From Bacteroidales bacterium OttesenSCG-928-M11 (lineage in GTDB: Bacteria; Bacteroidota; Bacteroidia; Bacteroidales; Azobacteroidaceae): DNA of 46,289 nt. The stretch covers positions 1 through 46,289 of the forward strand of contig JAJDGO010000006.1 in NCBI GenBank assembly GCA_030265685.1, read 5' to 3'. Of this stretch, positions 25,659 through 34,589 are shown piece after piece. Below the pieces are notes generated by a model. That model was not told the origin of the DNA, ran no database searches, and saw nothing but the letters and a program-made list of their open reading frames with translations. How positions within the stretch are numbered: position 1 is the first letter of the stretch; the number at the start of each line of letters is the position of its first letter. The position numbers and the translations under genes were made by a program.

Positions 25659-26012
25659 ATGTATAAGATTAGTAAACAATTTTCTTTTTCGGCTTCTCAT
25701 CAACTCGTTTTGTTGGGAAAAGATCATCCTTGTGCAAGAATGCATGGCCATAATTATGTTATTACCGTTCATCTTAAAGCAGAAAAACTCGACGAATATG
25801 GCTTCGTAAAAGATTATAAAGCTCTGAAAATCGTCAAACAATACATTGACGAAACTTTCGATCACCGTCACTTAAACGATGTTTTACCAGAAGCTCCTAC
25901 TTCCGAAAACTTAGCCCGGTTCATTTATGATAGATTCAAACCCGAAATACAGGAACTTTATGCGGTAGAAGTAAGCGAAACGCCACAAACATCCTGTATT
26001 TATGAACCTTAA
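25659..26012 (+). CDS. queD: 6-carboxy-5,6,7,8-tetrahydropterin synthase
   Basis: QueD makes 6-carboxytetrahydropterin from 7,8-dihydroneopterin triphosphate in queuosine synthesis. Read from ATG 25659 it is 117 residues, normal for the family. Zinc ligands are His14 (SASHQL), His29 and His31 (MHGHNY). The catalytic Cys is Cys25 (PCARMHGH), the DHRHLN motif is at 68-73, and the SET motif is near 106-108. The earlier GTG at 25638 lies in the promoter. The stop overlaps queE by 11 bases, so the two are coupled. Confidence 0.95.
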   Translation: MYKISKQFSFSASHQLVLLGKDHPCARMHGHNYVITVHLKAEKLDEYGFVKDYKALKIVKQYIDETFDHRHLNDVLPEAPTSENLARFIYDRFKPEIQELYAVEVSETPQTSCIYEP

Positions 26013-26592
26013 GATAAAGGAAATTTTCTATTCGCTACAAGGAGAAGGCGGGCGACAAGGAGAAGCTTCGATATTTATCCGTCTTGCAGGATGCAACTTA
26101 AACTGCGACTTTTGCGACACCGACTTTGAATCCGACACGAAAGACTTGTCTTTGAACGAAATTGCAAATCTCATCTCAAATTATCCTGCTCGGTGGATCA
26201 TTTGGACAGGCGGAGAGCCTACACTTCAACTAAAAGATGAGATTTTTCTTTTCTTTAAACAAAAAGGATACCTACAAGCCATCGAAAGTAATGGTACAAA
26301 TCCATTGTCTTCGTTGTTAGACTATCGGGTAGTTAGCCCCAAAGGGAATTACTTATACGCTCGGGAAATCAATCCGCAAGTAGAAGAAATACGATTACCC
26401 GTACAAGATGGGGCACTTATTCCCGATATTAAGCTACTTCCTACTGCCAATCATTATTATTTAAGCCCTATATTCGCAGCAAATAACAACGACCAGACTC
26501 GTCTTAACATCAATTATTGCGTACAATATATATTAGATCATCCGATTTGGAAACTGAGTTTGCAAATTCATAAACTAATCGGGATAGAATAA
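26002..26592 (+). CDS. queE: 7-carboxy-7-deazaguanine synthase (radical SAM)
   Basis: QueE turns the QueD product into 7-carboxy-7-deazaguanine. This 196-residue protein starts MNLKIKEIFYSLQGEGGRQG. Its radical SAM cluster motif is Cys31-x3-Cys35-x2-Cys38 (AGCNLNCDFCDT), and a GGEPTLQ motif binds SAM. It is at the short end for the family, as in Bacteroidota. It overlaps queD by 11 bases, and rnz starts four bases after its stop. No queC or queF is seen in this window. Confidence 0.95.
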   Translation: MNLKIKEIFYSLQGEGGRQGEASIFIRLAGCNLNCDFCDTDFESDTKDLSLNEIANLISNYPARWIIWTGGEPTLQLKDEIFLFFKQKGYLQAIESNGTNPLSSLLDYRVVSPKGNYLYAREINPQVEEIRLPVQDGALIPDIKLLPTANHYYLSPIFAANNNDQTRLNINYCVQYILDHPIWKLSLQIHKLIGIE

Positions 26593-26596
26593 CGGA

Positions 26597-27511
26597 ATGG
26601 AAAAATTCGAGATAAACATACTTGGCTGCGGTTCGGCTTTGCCGACAACAAAACATAATCTAAGTTCGCAAGTAGTTAGCTTTCGGGACAAACTTCATAT
26701 GATTGATTGCGGAGAAGGATCTCAGTTGCAGTTTAGAAAACTTAAACTAAATTTCAACAGACTAACAAACATCTTCATTTCTCACCTACATGGCGATCAT
26801 TGTTTTGGTCTTCCCGGATTCATTTCTACACTCGGATTACTCGGAAGAACCTCCGACTTGCATATTTTTGCCCAACCGGATGCCGAAAAAGTTTTTCGTC
26901 CCCTACTCGATTATTTTTGTAAAGGCTTGGCTTACTCGGTTATTTTTCATTCATTCGACCCTTTTAAGCATCAATTAATTTACGAAGATCGAGGACTTCA
27001 AGTATTTACCATACCACTTAAGCACCGGGTTCCGACAGCCGGCTTTTTATTTGTCGAAAAACCCAAAGCACTACACATCAATCGCGAATCTTGTGACTTT
27101 TTCCAAGTACCTATTTCTCAATATGGGAATATCAAAGCGGGAAATGATTTTATAACTTCGAACGGAGAAGTTATCCCTAACCACAGGTTAACAAATAAAC
27201 CGCAAACTCCCCGCCGTTATGCTTACTGTTCAGACACTGCATACGAAGAAAAGATTGTTCCTATTATACAAGGAGTAGATTTACTTTATCACGAAGCTAC
27301 TTTTTTACACAGCGATCTTGTAAGAGCGAAAGAAACTTTTCATTCTTCTTCGATAGAAGCGGCTTCGATTGCAAAAAAAGCAGAAGTCGGGCAACTCATT
27401 CTCGGGCATTTTTCGGCCCGTTATCCCAACGAAAAAGTTCTTTTAGAAGAAGCACAAAGTGTATTTCCTAATACAATCTTAAGTTCGGAAACAAAAAGTT
27501 TTGTACTTTAA
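26597..27511 (+). CDS. rnz: ribonuclease Z
   Basis: RNase Z cuts the 3' trailer of tRNA precursors. This 304-residue protein has the metallo-beta-lactamase zinc motif HLHGDH (His63, His65, Asp67, His68), then CFGLPGFISTLGLLGR. Later it has PLKHRVPTAGFLF, a YCSDTAYEE strand with a metal Asp, and LYHEATFLHSD and LGHFSARYPN. It is the third gene after queD and queE, giving a tRNA-maturation theme. purM follows with its own promoter. Confidence 0.95.
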   Translation: MEKFEINILGCGSALPTTKHNLSSQVVSFRDKLHMIDCGEGSQLQFRKLKLNFNRLTNIFISHLHGDHCFGLPGFISTLGLLGRTSDLHIFAQPDAEKVFRPLLDYFCKGLAYSVIFHSFDPFKHQLIYEDRGLQVFTIPLKHRVPTAGFLFVEKPKALHINRESCDFFQVPISQYGNIKAGNDFITSNGEVIPNHRLTNKPQTPRRYAYCSDTAYEEKIVPIIQGVDLLYHEATFLHSDLVRAKETFHSSSIEAASIAKKAEVGQLILGHFSARYPNEKVLLEEAQSVFPNTILSSETKSFVL

Positions 27512-27571
27512 AACTAGAAGTACAAATTTGATAAACTTAATAAAGTTGATGAACATTCCAACTCTTTTATT

Positions 27572-27579
27572 TACCTTTG
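27572..27579 (+). promoter_or_regulatory. -7 box of purM
   Basis: TACCTTTG matches TAnnTTTG and covers the TTG at 27577 that could be read as a start. A TTG at 27546-27548 is 23 bases upstream, slightly far for a -33 element. Confidence 0.6.
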
Positions 27580-27603
27580 CGAAAAATACGAAATCAATTA
27601 GTT

Positions 27604-28773
27604 ATGACAGTCAACCGATACATGCAACGTGGCGTTTCTGCTTCGAAAGAAGATGTACACAATGCTATTAAAAGTATAGATAAAGGTATTTTTCCTCGTG
27701 CTTTTTGTAAAATCATACCCGATATTTTGGGCGGCGATCCCGAGTACTGCAATGTTATGCACGCCGATGGAGCCGGAACGAAGTCAGTTCTAGCTTATCT
27801 TTATTGGCGGGAAACGGGAGATATTTCCGTATGGAAAGGAATTGCACAAGATGCTTTAGTAATGAACATAGATGATTTGCTATGCGTTGGAGCTACTAAT
27901 AATATTCTTTTATCTTCTACAATCGGTCGTAACAAACTTTTGATTCCGGGCGAAGTAATAGCGGCTATTATACAAGGAACAAACGAGTTGTGCGAAGAAT
28001 TAAACGAGATGGGCGTCAATATATACCCAACAGGTGGAGAAACTGCCGATGTAGGTGACCTGGTTCGTAGTATTATTGTAGACAGTACAGTTACTTGTCG
28101 GATGAAAAGAAGCGAAGTTATCGACAACGCAAACATCCAAGCGGGTGATGTTATAGTAGGACTGGCATCGGATGGACAAGCAACTTACGAAAAAGAATAC
28201 AACGGCGGAATGGGAAGCAACGGTTTAACCTCAGCCCGACACGATGTTTTTGCCCATTATTTAGCAGAAAAGTATCCGGAAAGTTTTGATCCTAATGTTC
28301 CTTCCGAACTTATTTACTCGGGAAACAAGTCATTAACCGACGCTATTGAGGATCTTTCGCTCGATGCAGGAAAACTTGTTCTTTCGCCAACACGTACTTA
28401 TGCGCCGGTTATTAAACGAATATTAGACGAATGTCGTCCTTTGATTCACGGAATGGTGCATGTTTCGGGAGGCGCACAAACTAAGATACTACACTTTATC
28501 AACGATAACTTGCGAGTAGTAAAGAATAATCTTTTCCCTATCCCAACATTATTTAAACTGATACAAGAACAATCGGGAACCGATTGGAAAGAAATGTACA
28601 AAGTATTCAATATGGGGCATCGAATGGAAATCTATTTACCGAAAGAATACGCCAATCAAGTGATTGCTATTTCCGAATCGTTCAATATACCTGCTCAGAT
28701 AGTGGGATACGTGGAAGAATCGGATACAAAAAGCCTTCTGATAGAAAGTCCGTACGGACAGTTCGAGTATTAA
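27604..28773 (+). CDS. purM: phosphoribosylformylglycinamidine cyclo-ligase (AIR synthetase)
   Basis: PurM closes the imidazole ring in purine synthesis. The chosen ATG at 27604 gives 389 residues starting MTVNRYMQRGVSASKEDVHN. The alternative TTG at 27577 lies inside the promoter. Landmarks are HADGAGTKSVLAYLYWRETG, DALVMNIDDLLCVGA, NIYPTGGETADVGDL, VGLASDGQATYEKEYNGGMG and HGMVHVSGGAQTKILHF. This is the longer PurM type of Bacteroidota, with the two AIRS-related domains. It is followed after four bases by the TIGR01212 radical SAM gene. Confidence 0.93.
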   Translation: MTVNRYMQRGVSASKEDVHNAIKSIDKGIFPRAFCKIIPDILGGDPEYCNVMHADGAGTKSVLAYLYWRETGDISVWKGIAQDALVMNIDDLLCVGATNNILLSSTIGRNKLLIPGEVIAAIIQGTNELCEELNEMGVNIYPTGGETADVGDLVRSIIVDSTVTCRMKRSEVIDNANIQAGDVIVGLASDGQATYEKEYNGGMGSNGLTSARHDVFAHYLAEKYPESFDPNVPSELIYSGNKSLTDAIEDLSLDAGKLVLSPTRTYAPVIKRILDECRPLIHGMVHVSGGAQTKILHFINDNLRVVKNNLFPIPTLFKLIQEQSGTDWKEMYKVFNMGHRMEIYLPKEYANQVIAISESFNIPAQIVGYVEESDTKSLLIESPYGQFEY

Positions 28774-28777
28774 CCCG

Positions 28778-29689
28778 ATGAGTTTACCCCAAATTTCTCA
28801 TCAGTCTACCCAGTTTGCTGATTTTCTGGCTCATATCTTCCCTTATAAAGTGCAGAAGATTTCGATTAATGCCGGATTTTCTTGCCCCAATCGCGACGGA
28901 ACAAAAGGAGTTGGGGGATGTTCTTATTGTAATAATCGAGCTTTCTCGCCTCAATATACAGCAACATCCAAGTCGGTGACTCAACAATTAGAAGAAGGTA
29001 TTTTATTCTTTGCGCGAAAATACACCAATCTAAAATATATTGCCTACTTTCAGTCTTATACTAACACATACGGAACAACAAACGAACTGCTTTCTTTGTA
29101 TAATGAAGCATTATCATATCCGGGAGTGGTAGGACTAATAATAGGAACCCGTCCGGATTGTATGCCGGATTCGTTATTAACAGAACTCGAAAAGATTGCT
29201 AAAAAGCATTTTTTGCTGATAGAATACGGTATCGAGTCGACAAATAACGATACTCTTGTCCGAATTAATAGAGGACATACCTACGAAGAAGCCGCAGATA
29301 CAATTCGCAGAACACATAATCGAGGGATTTATACAGGAGCTCATTTGATTCTTGGCTTACCGGGAGAAAATAAAGAGTGTATTCTCGGCCATGCCGACCG
29401 ACTTTCCGAGCTTCCTCTAACTACACTTAAACTTCATCAGCTTCAACTTATACGGGGAACAAAGATGAGTTTAGAATACGAACAACGACCCGATCAGTTT
29501 CATTTGTATTCGGTAGAAGAGTATATTGATCTATGTATCGAATTTATGGACAGATTGGATCCAAAGATTATTATAGATCGATTTGTTTCGCAATCTCCTA
29601 AAGAACTTCTTATAGCTCCCGCTTGGGGAATAAAGAATAATGAGTTTGTAGTAAAACTAAACAAGAAACGTAATGCTCTGCGGAGTTAA
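28778..29689 (+). CDS. TIGR01212 family radical SAM protein (YhcC-like)
   Basis: This 303-residue protein has an early cluster motif of unusual spacing, Cys36-x11-Cys48-x2-Cys51 (GFSCPNRDG, then GGCSYCNN), which is the mark of TIGR01212/YhcC. Next come YFQSYTNTYG, GTRPDCMPDSLL, GIESTNNDTLVRINRGH and LILGLPGENKE. The biological substrate of the family is not settled. It starts four bases after the purM stop and likely shares its mRNA. Confidence 0.92.
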   Translation: MSLPQISHQSTQFADFLAHIFPYKVQKISINAGFSCPNRDGTKGVGGCSYCNNRAFSPQYTATSKSVTQQLEEGILFFARKYTNLKYIAYFQSYTNTYGTTNELLSLYNEALSYPGVVGLIIGTRPDCMPDSLLTELEKIAKKHFLLIEYGIESTNNDTLVRINRGHTYEEAADTIRRTHNRGIYTGAHLILGLPGENKECILGHADRLSELPLTTLKLHQLQLIRGTKMSLEYEQRPDQFHLYSVEEYIDLCIEFMDRLDPKIIIDRFVSQSPKELLIAPAWGIKNNEFVVKLNKKRNALRS

Positions 29690-29760
29690 AAACCAAAAAC
29701 AAACATAGCCTTTTGTCCGAGAGCATTTACGAAATATAGAATAATGCCGTAGATGTTTTA

Positions 29761-30516
29761 CTAAAATCCTACCGCAAACCCTATGCCCCAGGGATAAAGA
29801 TCGGGTCCGCGATCCGACTTAAACAAGGATATGGGTTGATAAAAAGCAGTTAATCCGTATTTATCAAAACCTATATTAAATACCAAGCGGGCACTTATTG
29901 GATTTATATTGAGATCATGACCCAAGCTTTGCTTTTTTACATGTCCGGTTTCCTTTATATCTACCTGCGACTTCGAATAATATTTTACCAAACCCTCTAC
30001 TCCCCCATTAATCCAAAAACGATTCGAGCCATTTACTTTGCATTGATATTCCAATACGACAGGAATAGTAACATAATATAAAATCAGTTTGCTCGACTTA
30101 TAAGTACGTCCCTCCGGATCGTCAACGAATGTAGTAAAGTATGAGCCTGAAGGATCAACTATTTCGCGAAGACCTACATTTCCTTTGAAATGATAGCGAG
30201 CAAAATCAAGTCTCGCTCCAATACCAAATACCCAATGATCGGCAATTCGAGCATTAAAACCGCCCAAGCCAAGAGCTATTGAGTACGATTGACTACTATT
30301 AAGATTTGCATTCGAAATATCATCCAATCCATTTAGATTATTAAATGAGAAACTAAGTCCCGGAAGATGGGTCCTGATCGACTCTTTTTTGTTCCAAACA
30401 AAGGAGAAGCTGTAAGCCGATCCGTCGTAAGTAACACTACTTACTTCATCTGTTTGTGCATTTGCCGGTATAAGTAGAAACAATCCGACGACTAATAAGG
30501 TAATAACTTTGTTCAT
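29761..30516 (-). CDS. outer-membrane beta-barrel protein
   Basis: This 251-residue protein has a signal peptide (MNKVITLLVVGLFLLIPANA, cut near residue 20) and alternating beta strands such as ALGLGGFNARIADHWVFGIG and LILYYVTIPVVLEYQ. It ends in an aromatic residue, GIGFAVGF, as barrels do. It is a small porin-like (PF13568-type) barrel. It is the last gene of the ECF sigma operon, overlapping the gene before it by four bases, so it may be a target or part of the signal the sigma responds to. Function unknown. Confidence 0.8.
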   Translation of the reverse strand: MNKVITLLVVGLFLLIPANAQTDEVSSVTYDGSAYSFSFVWNKKESIRTHLPGLSFSFNNLNGLDDISNANLNSSQSYSIALGLGGFNARIADHWVFGIGARLDFARYHFKGNVGLREIVDPSGSYFTTFVDDPEGRTYKSSKLILYYVTIPVVLEYQCKVNGSNRFWINGGVEGLVKYYSKSQVDIKETGHVKKQSLGHDLNINPISARLVFNIGFDKYGLTAFYQPISLFKSDRGPDLYPWGIGFAVGF

Positions 30517-31004
30517 ACTTGAGATAGTTTTATTTGTTTGTTGTTTACTTGAATAAATAAGTTTTGCAGTTTTTTCAATTCTCTTTCGAGGCGTTCGGGC
30601 GGAAAATTTCCACGAAGATAAACAAGTGTTAGCCGTTTTGGCTCATTCTTGAAAAGTACATACTCGTATGTCTTGGAGTCCTTTTCGCGCGAAAGACAAT
30701 AACGCCCCGACTCGATCCGCCCATCCTTTTTAGTTTCCACAAGTTTCAATCCTCCTTCAATATCTACTTCTATTGCTTCGAGAATCGCTTCGAGAACATT
30801 GTCTTGTTTCTTAATAACTAAACTTTTATACTTTGCAATACGGGTATTTTCACCCAAAACATCCTTCTCTAATTCAATAAGAATTGAGCCTTGTTGTTTT
30901 CCAAATTCGTCAAAAACCGCTTCAATCTCCAAATTTTGTTGGGCATACATCCCCAGTCCGAAAAGGAAAAATGATAATAATAAAATATATTTCAACTGTT
31001 TCAT
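30513..31004 (-). CDS. exported protein of unknown function (DUF6108-like)
   Basis: This 163-residue protein has a signal peptide (MKQLKYILLLSFFLFGLGMY, cut after AQA-like YAQ). The rest is a mixed alpha/beta domain with KYKSLVIKKQ, LVETKKDGRIESGRYCL and LTLVYLRGNFPPERLEREL. It recalls DUF6108 proteins of Bacteroides encoded near ECF sigma genes, but this is from memory. It lies 15 bases after the anti-sigma-like gene and overlaps the barrel gene by four bases. Confidence 0.65.
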   Translation of the reverse strand: MKQLKYILLLSFFLFGLGMYAQQNLEIEAVFDEFGKQQGSILIELEKDVLGENTRIAKYKSLVIKKQDNVLEAILEAIEVDIEGGLKLVETKKDGRIESGRYCLSREKDSKTYEYVLFKNEPKRLTLVYLRGNFPPERLERELKKLQNLFIQVNNKQIKLSQV

Positions 31005-31019
31005 ACGTACAAATATTTA

Positions 31020-31463
31020 TTATTCGAGTATAGAATTGATGATTTCGATTTGCGAAGAGATGATTTCCGAGTCTTCCTCATCAAGATTAATAAGAGCTTC
31101 GAGCGCACATTGTCCTACAAAGTCGGCATCTGTGTATATCTTTCCATCAACATAAGCATAAGAATGACTTATGTTTGGCTTTTCGGAGCGAGTAAAATAA
31201 AGCAAACCTACCGTTAAGACAAGACAAGCCGCCGCCGCAGCTGCAAAATAGCGGAAAGACCGGTATAAAGTTCGCGCCGAGAGTTTTGTTTTCTTCAAAG
31301 TATCTCGTTCGCTATCCGTATAAGCAAACAAAGCTTGGTAAAATTTAAGTTCAGGCTCTACATCTGCCGAACGAAAATAATTTCTTAGAAGTTCTTCTTC
31401 CTCGCGAGAGGAGTCTCCAGCCATGTACTTCTCAAGGTAAACGTCTATTATATCCCTATTCAT
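31020..31463 (-). CDS. membrane anti-sigma-like protein, second set
   Basis: This 147-residue protein overlaps its ECF sigma gene by four bases. The cytoplasmic N-terminus has DVYLEKYMAGDSSREEEELL (7-26), typical of small Bacteroidota anti-sigma proteins that start with a short helical cap. One membrane helix lies at about 72-91. The roughly 55-residue extracytoplasmic tail has no FecR domain. It is followed by an exported protein and a barrel, so the operon probably monitors the envelope. Confidence 0.75.
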   Translation of the reverse strand: MNRDIIDVYLEKYMAGDSSREEEELLRNYFRSADVEPELKFYQALFAYTDSERDTLKKTKLSARTLYRSFRYFAAAAAACLVLTVGLLYFTRSEKPNISHSYAYVDGKIYTDADFVGQCALEALINLDEEDSEIISSQIEIINSILE

Positions 31464-31978
31464 CCTATTGATTGTTGATAATAATTACTAAGTAAAACAA
31501 AGCGTTCCCTAACTCGTTTTCGAGCACGCGAAAGATTAGCTCTTACTGCCGCAATGTCCGTTGCTGTTATGGAAGCAATTTCCGACAACTCGTATCCTTC
31601 AATATCTCTCATTCGAATAATTGTTTTCTGAAGTGAGGGAAGACTTTCTACTATTTGCCGGATAATAGCAACCGAGTCTTGCTGTTCGGCCAATGTTTCG
31701 GGCGTATAATTAGTAGTTTGTTCGATAGCCGTATCATTGGTTTCGTAAAAAGATTTCTTCGCCCGCAATTTATCTATGCAAATATTCTTGGTAATAATGT
31801 GGGCAAATCCCCCCAGATTGTCCAATCCGTCGAGTTTATCTCTCATTCCCCACAGTTTCAACAAAGATTCTTGTACCGAATCCTCAGCCTCTTCTTTATT
31901 TTCGAGGAGTTTGCGAGCCAACAAAACAAGTTGTTCGCGCAAAGGCAGTACTTCTTTTTTGAATCTTTCCAAGTCCAT
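31460..31978 (-). CDS. ECF RNA polymerase sigma factor, second
   Basis: This 172-residue protein has region 2 (NKEEAEDSVQESLLKLWGMR; FAHIITKNICIDKLRAKK) and region 4 (LPSLQKTIIRMRDIEGYELS, then the helix-turn-helix IASITATDIAAVRANLSRAR). It heads the operon 31978 to 29761 with anti-sigma, exported protein and barrel. No exact -7 box of the housekeeping type was found upstream, so it may transcribe itself from its own promoter class. Confidence 0.92.
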   Translation of the reverse strand: MDLERFKKEVLPLREQLVLLARKLLENKEEAEDSVQESLLKLWGMRDKLDGLDNLGGFAHIITKNICIDKLRAKKSFYETNDTAIEQTTNYTPETLAEQQDSVAIIRQIVESLPSLQKTIIRMRDIEGYELSEIASITATDIAAVRANLSRARKRVRERFVLLSNYYQQSIG

Positions 31979-32390
31979 ATCTATTTATAAGACGAAATAG
32001 GTTAAAAAATATTACATCGGGAAGAGAGATATTTAATATTTCGGAACAAAAACAAGTTTCTTATTTTTCGAAATTACCCTTTATCGAACCGTCTGATTTA
32101 ATAAGCTTATACAGCTTATAGCTTTATTCAGGTAAAAAGATTTTATCTTTTTAAAGTTTTCTGTACAGAGAATATTTATTTTCTGTACAGAAAATGTATC
32201 AAGTTCTAGTTTCTTTTTTCATGATAAAACAGATAGTTTCTCGAAGTTATGCCCGAACATATTGAAAGTTGGCAAATCTAATTCTCATAAAGCTCCTCAT
32301 CTTGGGTTCGGTTGTCTTTGGTTTTGGCTGAAAACTTTCTTCCTCGCTATTTGTTTTCTCCATAAACCCGAAAGAAAAGAATAGAAGATC
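31979..32390. other. divergent intergenic region with twin palindromic sites
   Basis: This 412-base gap separates the ECF sigma operon (minus) from corA (plus). It holds two CTGTACAG palindromes at 32157-32195 and a tract without a recognisable -7 box for either gene. No gene is supported; a minus-strand frame from 32573 is a shadow of corA. Confidence 0.7.
32157..32195. promoter_or_regulatory. twin palindromic operator-like sites, 22 bp apart
   Basis: The sequence TTTTCTGTACAGA occurs at 32157-32169 and again at 32179-32191. The second is part of an 18-bp perfect palindrome, ATTTTCTGTACAGAAAAT (32178-32195). The first has one mismatched pair over 16 bp. Their centres are 22 bp apart, two helical turns, as expected for two protein dimers on one DNA face. 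The binding protein is unknown. Confidence 0.65.
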
Positions 32391-33440
32391 ATGGGACGAC
32401 ATAAGAAAAATAGAAATCTGAACGAACAACCTGCCTACACCGGTTTTTTCAAAACGCCAACTACTATTCATCAAATCAATTATTCGCCACAAGGTTTCGA
32501 AGAAAAAGAAATAACCGCGTTGCCCGATATAAATAACTTGAGGGAAGATTCCGTATCTTGGATCAGAGTTCATGGGATGACCGACGAAGAGATGATCATT
32601 AAACTCGTTAAGAGTATAGGATTAAGCGAATTAGATGCTCGAGATATATTGACTACTCAACACATTATGTCGGTCGAGGAATATACCCATGCCCTGTTTG
32701 TTGTTATGCCGGTTTCGTACACAAAAGAAGACCGGACACTTACCGAACAAGTCTGCTTTATCATGGGATATAATTTCCTGATAACCATACAAGAAAGCGA
32801 CTATACTTTTTTCAACACGATATACAACGCCCTCAAAACAGGGAACTATCAGAAATATTTAAGCAAAAAAGCCGATTTTCTCTTGGCTTCGATGCTTAAT
32901 GAAATGATTAATTACTATGGAGATAGCGTGGTTCGGATAGAAGATCATCTGGAGAGCCTCGAAGATGAGCTACTCGACTTCCGTTCTCAAACACGGAAAG
33001 ACTTAATTACGGATATTCAAGAACAACGTCGAAAAGTTATAGCTCTTAGAAAGGTACTTTCTCCTTTTAAAGACCAATTTATAAAACTTTTTCGCACCGA
33101 AAACGAATTAATACGCACACACGAGCTACCTTATTTCAAAGACATATACGATCAATTGCTTTATATATTGCAAAACATCGAATCGTGTCGCGAGATACTC
33201 TCGTCATTAGTGGATCTTTATCTGAACAATAATGATGTAAAGATGAATCAGATAATGAAACAACTGACAATCGTAGCCACAATTTTCATTCCCCTTACTT
33301 TTTTGGTCGGAATTTGGGGGATGAATTTCAAATTTATGCCCGAACTCAACTGGCATTATGGTTATTTATTTGCCTGGATAAGCATGATCGGGTTGGGTAT
33401 TGGTATATGGGTGTGGATAAAAAAGAAATATTGGTCGTAG
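32391..33440 (+). CDS. corA: CorA-family magnesium/divalent cation transporter
   Basis: This 349-residue inner-membrane protein has a long cytoplasmic N-terminal domain. It includes SWIRVHGMTDEEMIIKLVKS and a helical region to about 290, ending in two membrane helices (about 292-312 and 325-343). The selectivity signature GMN is at 310-312 (GIWGMNF), followed by MPELNWHYGY, the family loop. CorA forms a pentamer for magnesium uptake, with related members for cobalt or zinc. The DNA upstream has paired CTGTACAG sites that may control it. Confidence 0.93.
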   Translation: MGRHKKNRNLNEQPAYTGFFKTPTTIHQINYSPQGFEEKEITALPDINNLREDSVSWIRVHGMTDEEMIIKLVKSIGLSELDARDILTTQHIMSVEEYTHALFVVMPVSYTKEDRTLTEQVCFIMGYNFLITIQESDYTFFNTIYNALKTGNYQKYLSKKADFLLASMLNEMINYYGDSVVRIEDHLESLEDELLDFRSQTRKDLITDIQEQRRKVIALRKVLSPFKDQFIKLFRTENELIRTHELPYFKDIYDQLLYILQNIESCREILSSLVDLYLNNNDVKMNQIMKQLTIVATIFIPLTFLVGIWGMNFKFMPELNWHYGYLFAWISMIGLGIGIWVWIKKKYWS

Positions 33441-33483
33441 TTGCCCGACAAGATAGACATTTTCAATTATCATTTGAAATAAT

Positions 33484-33491
33484 TACTTTTG
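33484..33491 (+). promoter_or_regulatory. -7 box of mnmA
   Basis: TACTTTTG matches TAnnTTTG, 24 bases before the ATG at 33516. It lies 44 bases after the corA stop, so mnmA can be transcribed on its own. Confidence 0.55.
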
Positions 33492-33515
33492 TAGTCACAA
33501 ACAATTTGATTACTT

Positions 33516-34589
33516 ATGAATATCGCAGCCTTAGTATCCGGCGGAGTGGATAGTTCTGTTATTGTTCACCAACTAAAAGAAGCAGGATATGACCCAACTA
33601 TTTTTTATATCCGTATCGGAATGGAAGACGAAGAAGGTTATATTGATTGCCCGGCAGAGGAAGACATCGAAATAACAAGCTATATTGCTAAGAAATACGG
33701 ATGCAAAATGGAGGTAGTTTCCTTACATGAAGAGTATTGGGAAAATGTAGTTAGCTATACTATCGATGCTGTTCGGAGAGGATTGACTCCTAATCCGGAT
33801 ATGATGTGTAACAAACTGATCAAGTTTGGCACATTCGAACAAAAATGGGGGCATGCTTTCGACAAAATAGCAACCGGACATTATGCAACTACTTCCGAAC
33901 AAAACGGAAAGATTTATCTATCTACCGCTGCCGACCATGTTAAAGACCAAACTTATTTTCTCGGGCAGGTAGATTATTTGCAAATATCGAAATTAATGTT
34001 TCCTATCGGCCACCTAAACAAGTCGGAAGTTAGAGCCATAGCCGCAGAAGAACGGCTTCCCAGTGCGATGAGAAAGGATAGTCAAGGTATTTGTTTCTTA
34101 GGAAAAATCAACTATAACGATTTTATTCGCAGATATTTGGGCGAGAAACCCGGAAAGATAGTCGAATTAGAAACCGGAAAAATCTTAGGCAAACACAAAG
34201 GTTATTGGTTTCATACTATCGGGCAGCGAAAAGGTTTATGTTTGAGTGGCGGCCCCTGGTTTGTTATCAAGAAAGATATAGTAAACAATACCGTTTTTGT
34301 ATCACAAGGATACGATCCAGAAAGCCAATATGGGAAGATAATAAACTTGCAAGGTTTTCATTTTATAACAGAAGATCCTTGGGGAGATTTTACAAATAAG
34401 AAAGAAATAGCGTTTAAGATTCGTCATACTCCTGAATTTACTTACGGAAGTCTTAGTAAAATAGGAGACATTTATCGCATAGAATCGGAAGATAAGATAC
34501 AAGGAATTGCCGCCGGACAATTCGGAGTTGTCTATGATCGTGAATGTAATTTGTGTCTTGGTAGTGGAATGATTATCGATGAGAAATAA
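33516..34589 (+). CDS. mnmA: tRNA-specific 2-thiouridylase
   Basis: MnmA thiolates U34 of tRNA-Lys, -Glu and -Gln. This 357-residue protein has the PP-loop SGGVDSS at 8-14. The catalytic cysteines are Cys98 ([13 protein letters not shown]) and Cys193 ([10 protein letters not shown]), and both are present. TGHYA follows near 120. The C-terminal beta domain ends [12 protein letters not shown]. Its 3' end overlaps the convergent birA by 17 bases. Some Bacteroidota carry two MnmA copies; this may be one of two. Confidence 0.95.
   Translation: MNIAALVSGGVDSSVIVHQLKEAGYDPTIFYIRIGMEDEEGYIDCPAEEDIEITSYIAKKYGCKMEVVSLHEEYWENVVSYTIDAVRRGLTPNPDMMCNKLIKFGTFEQKWGHAFDKIATGHYATTSEQNGKIYLSTAADHVKDQTYFLGQVDYLQISKLMFPIGHLNKSEVRAIAAEERLPSAMRKDSQGICFLGKINYNDFIRRYLGEKPGKIVELETGKILGKHKGYWFHTIGQRKGLCLSGGPWFVIKKDIVNNTVFVSQGYDPESQYGKIINLQGFHFITEDPWGDFTNKKEIAFKIRHTPEFTYGSLSKIGDIYRIESEDKIQGIAAGQFGVVYDRECNLCLGSGMIIDEK

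Noticed and set aside
32247..32573. Minus-strand frame of 108 codons
   Set aside because: Antisense to the start of corA and covers its leader. No domain.
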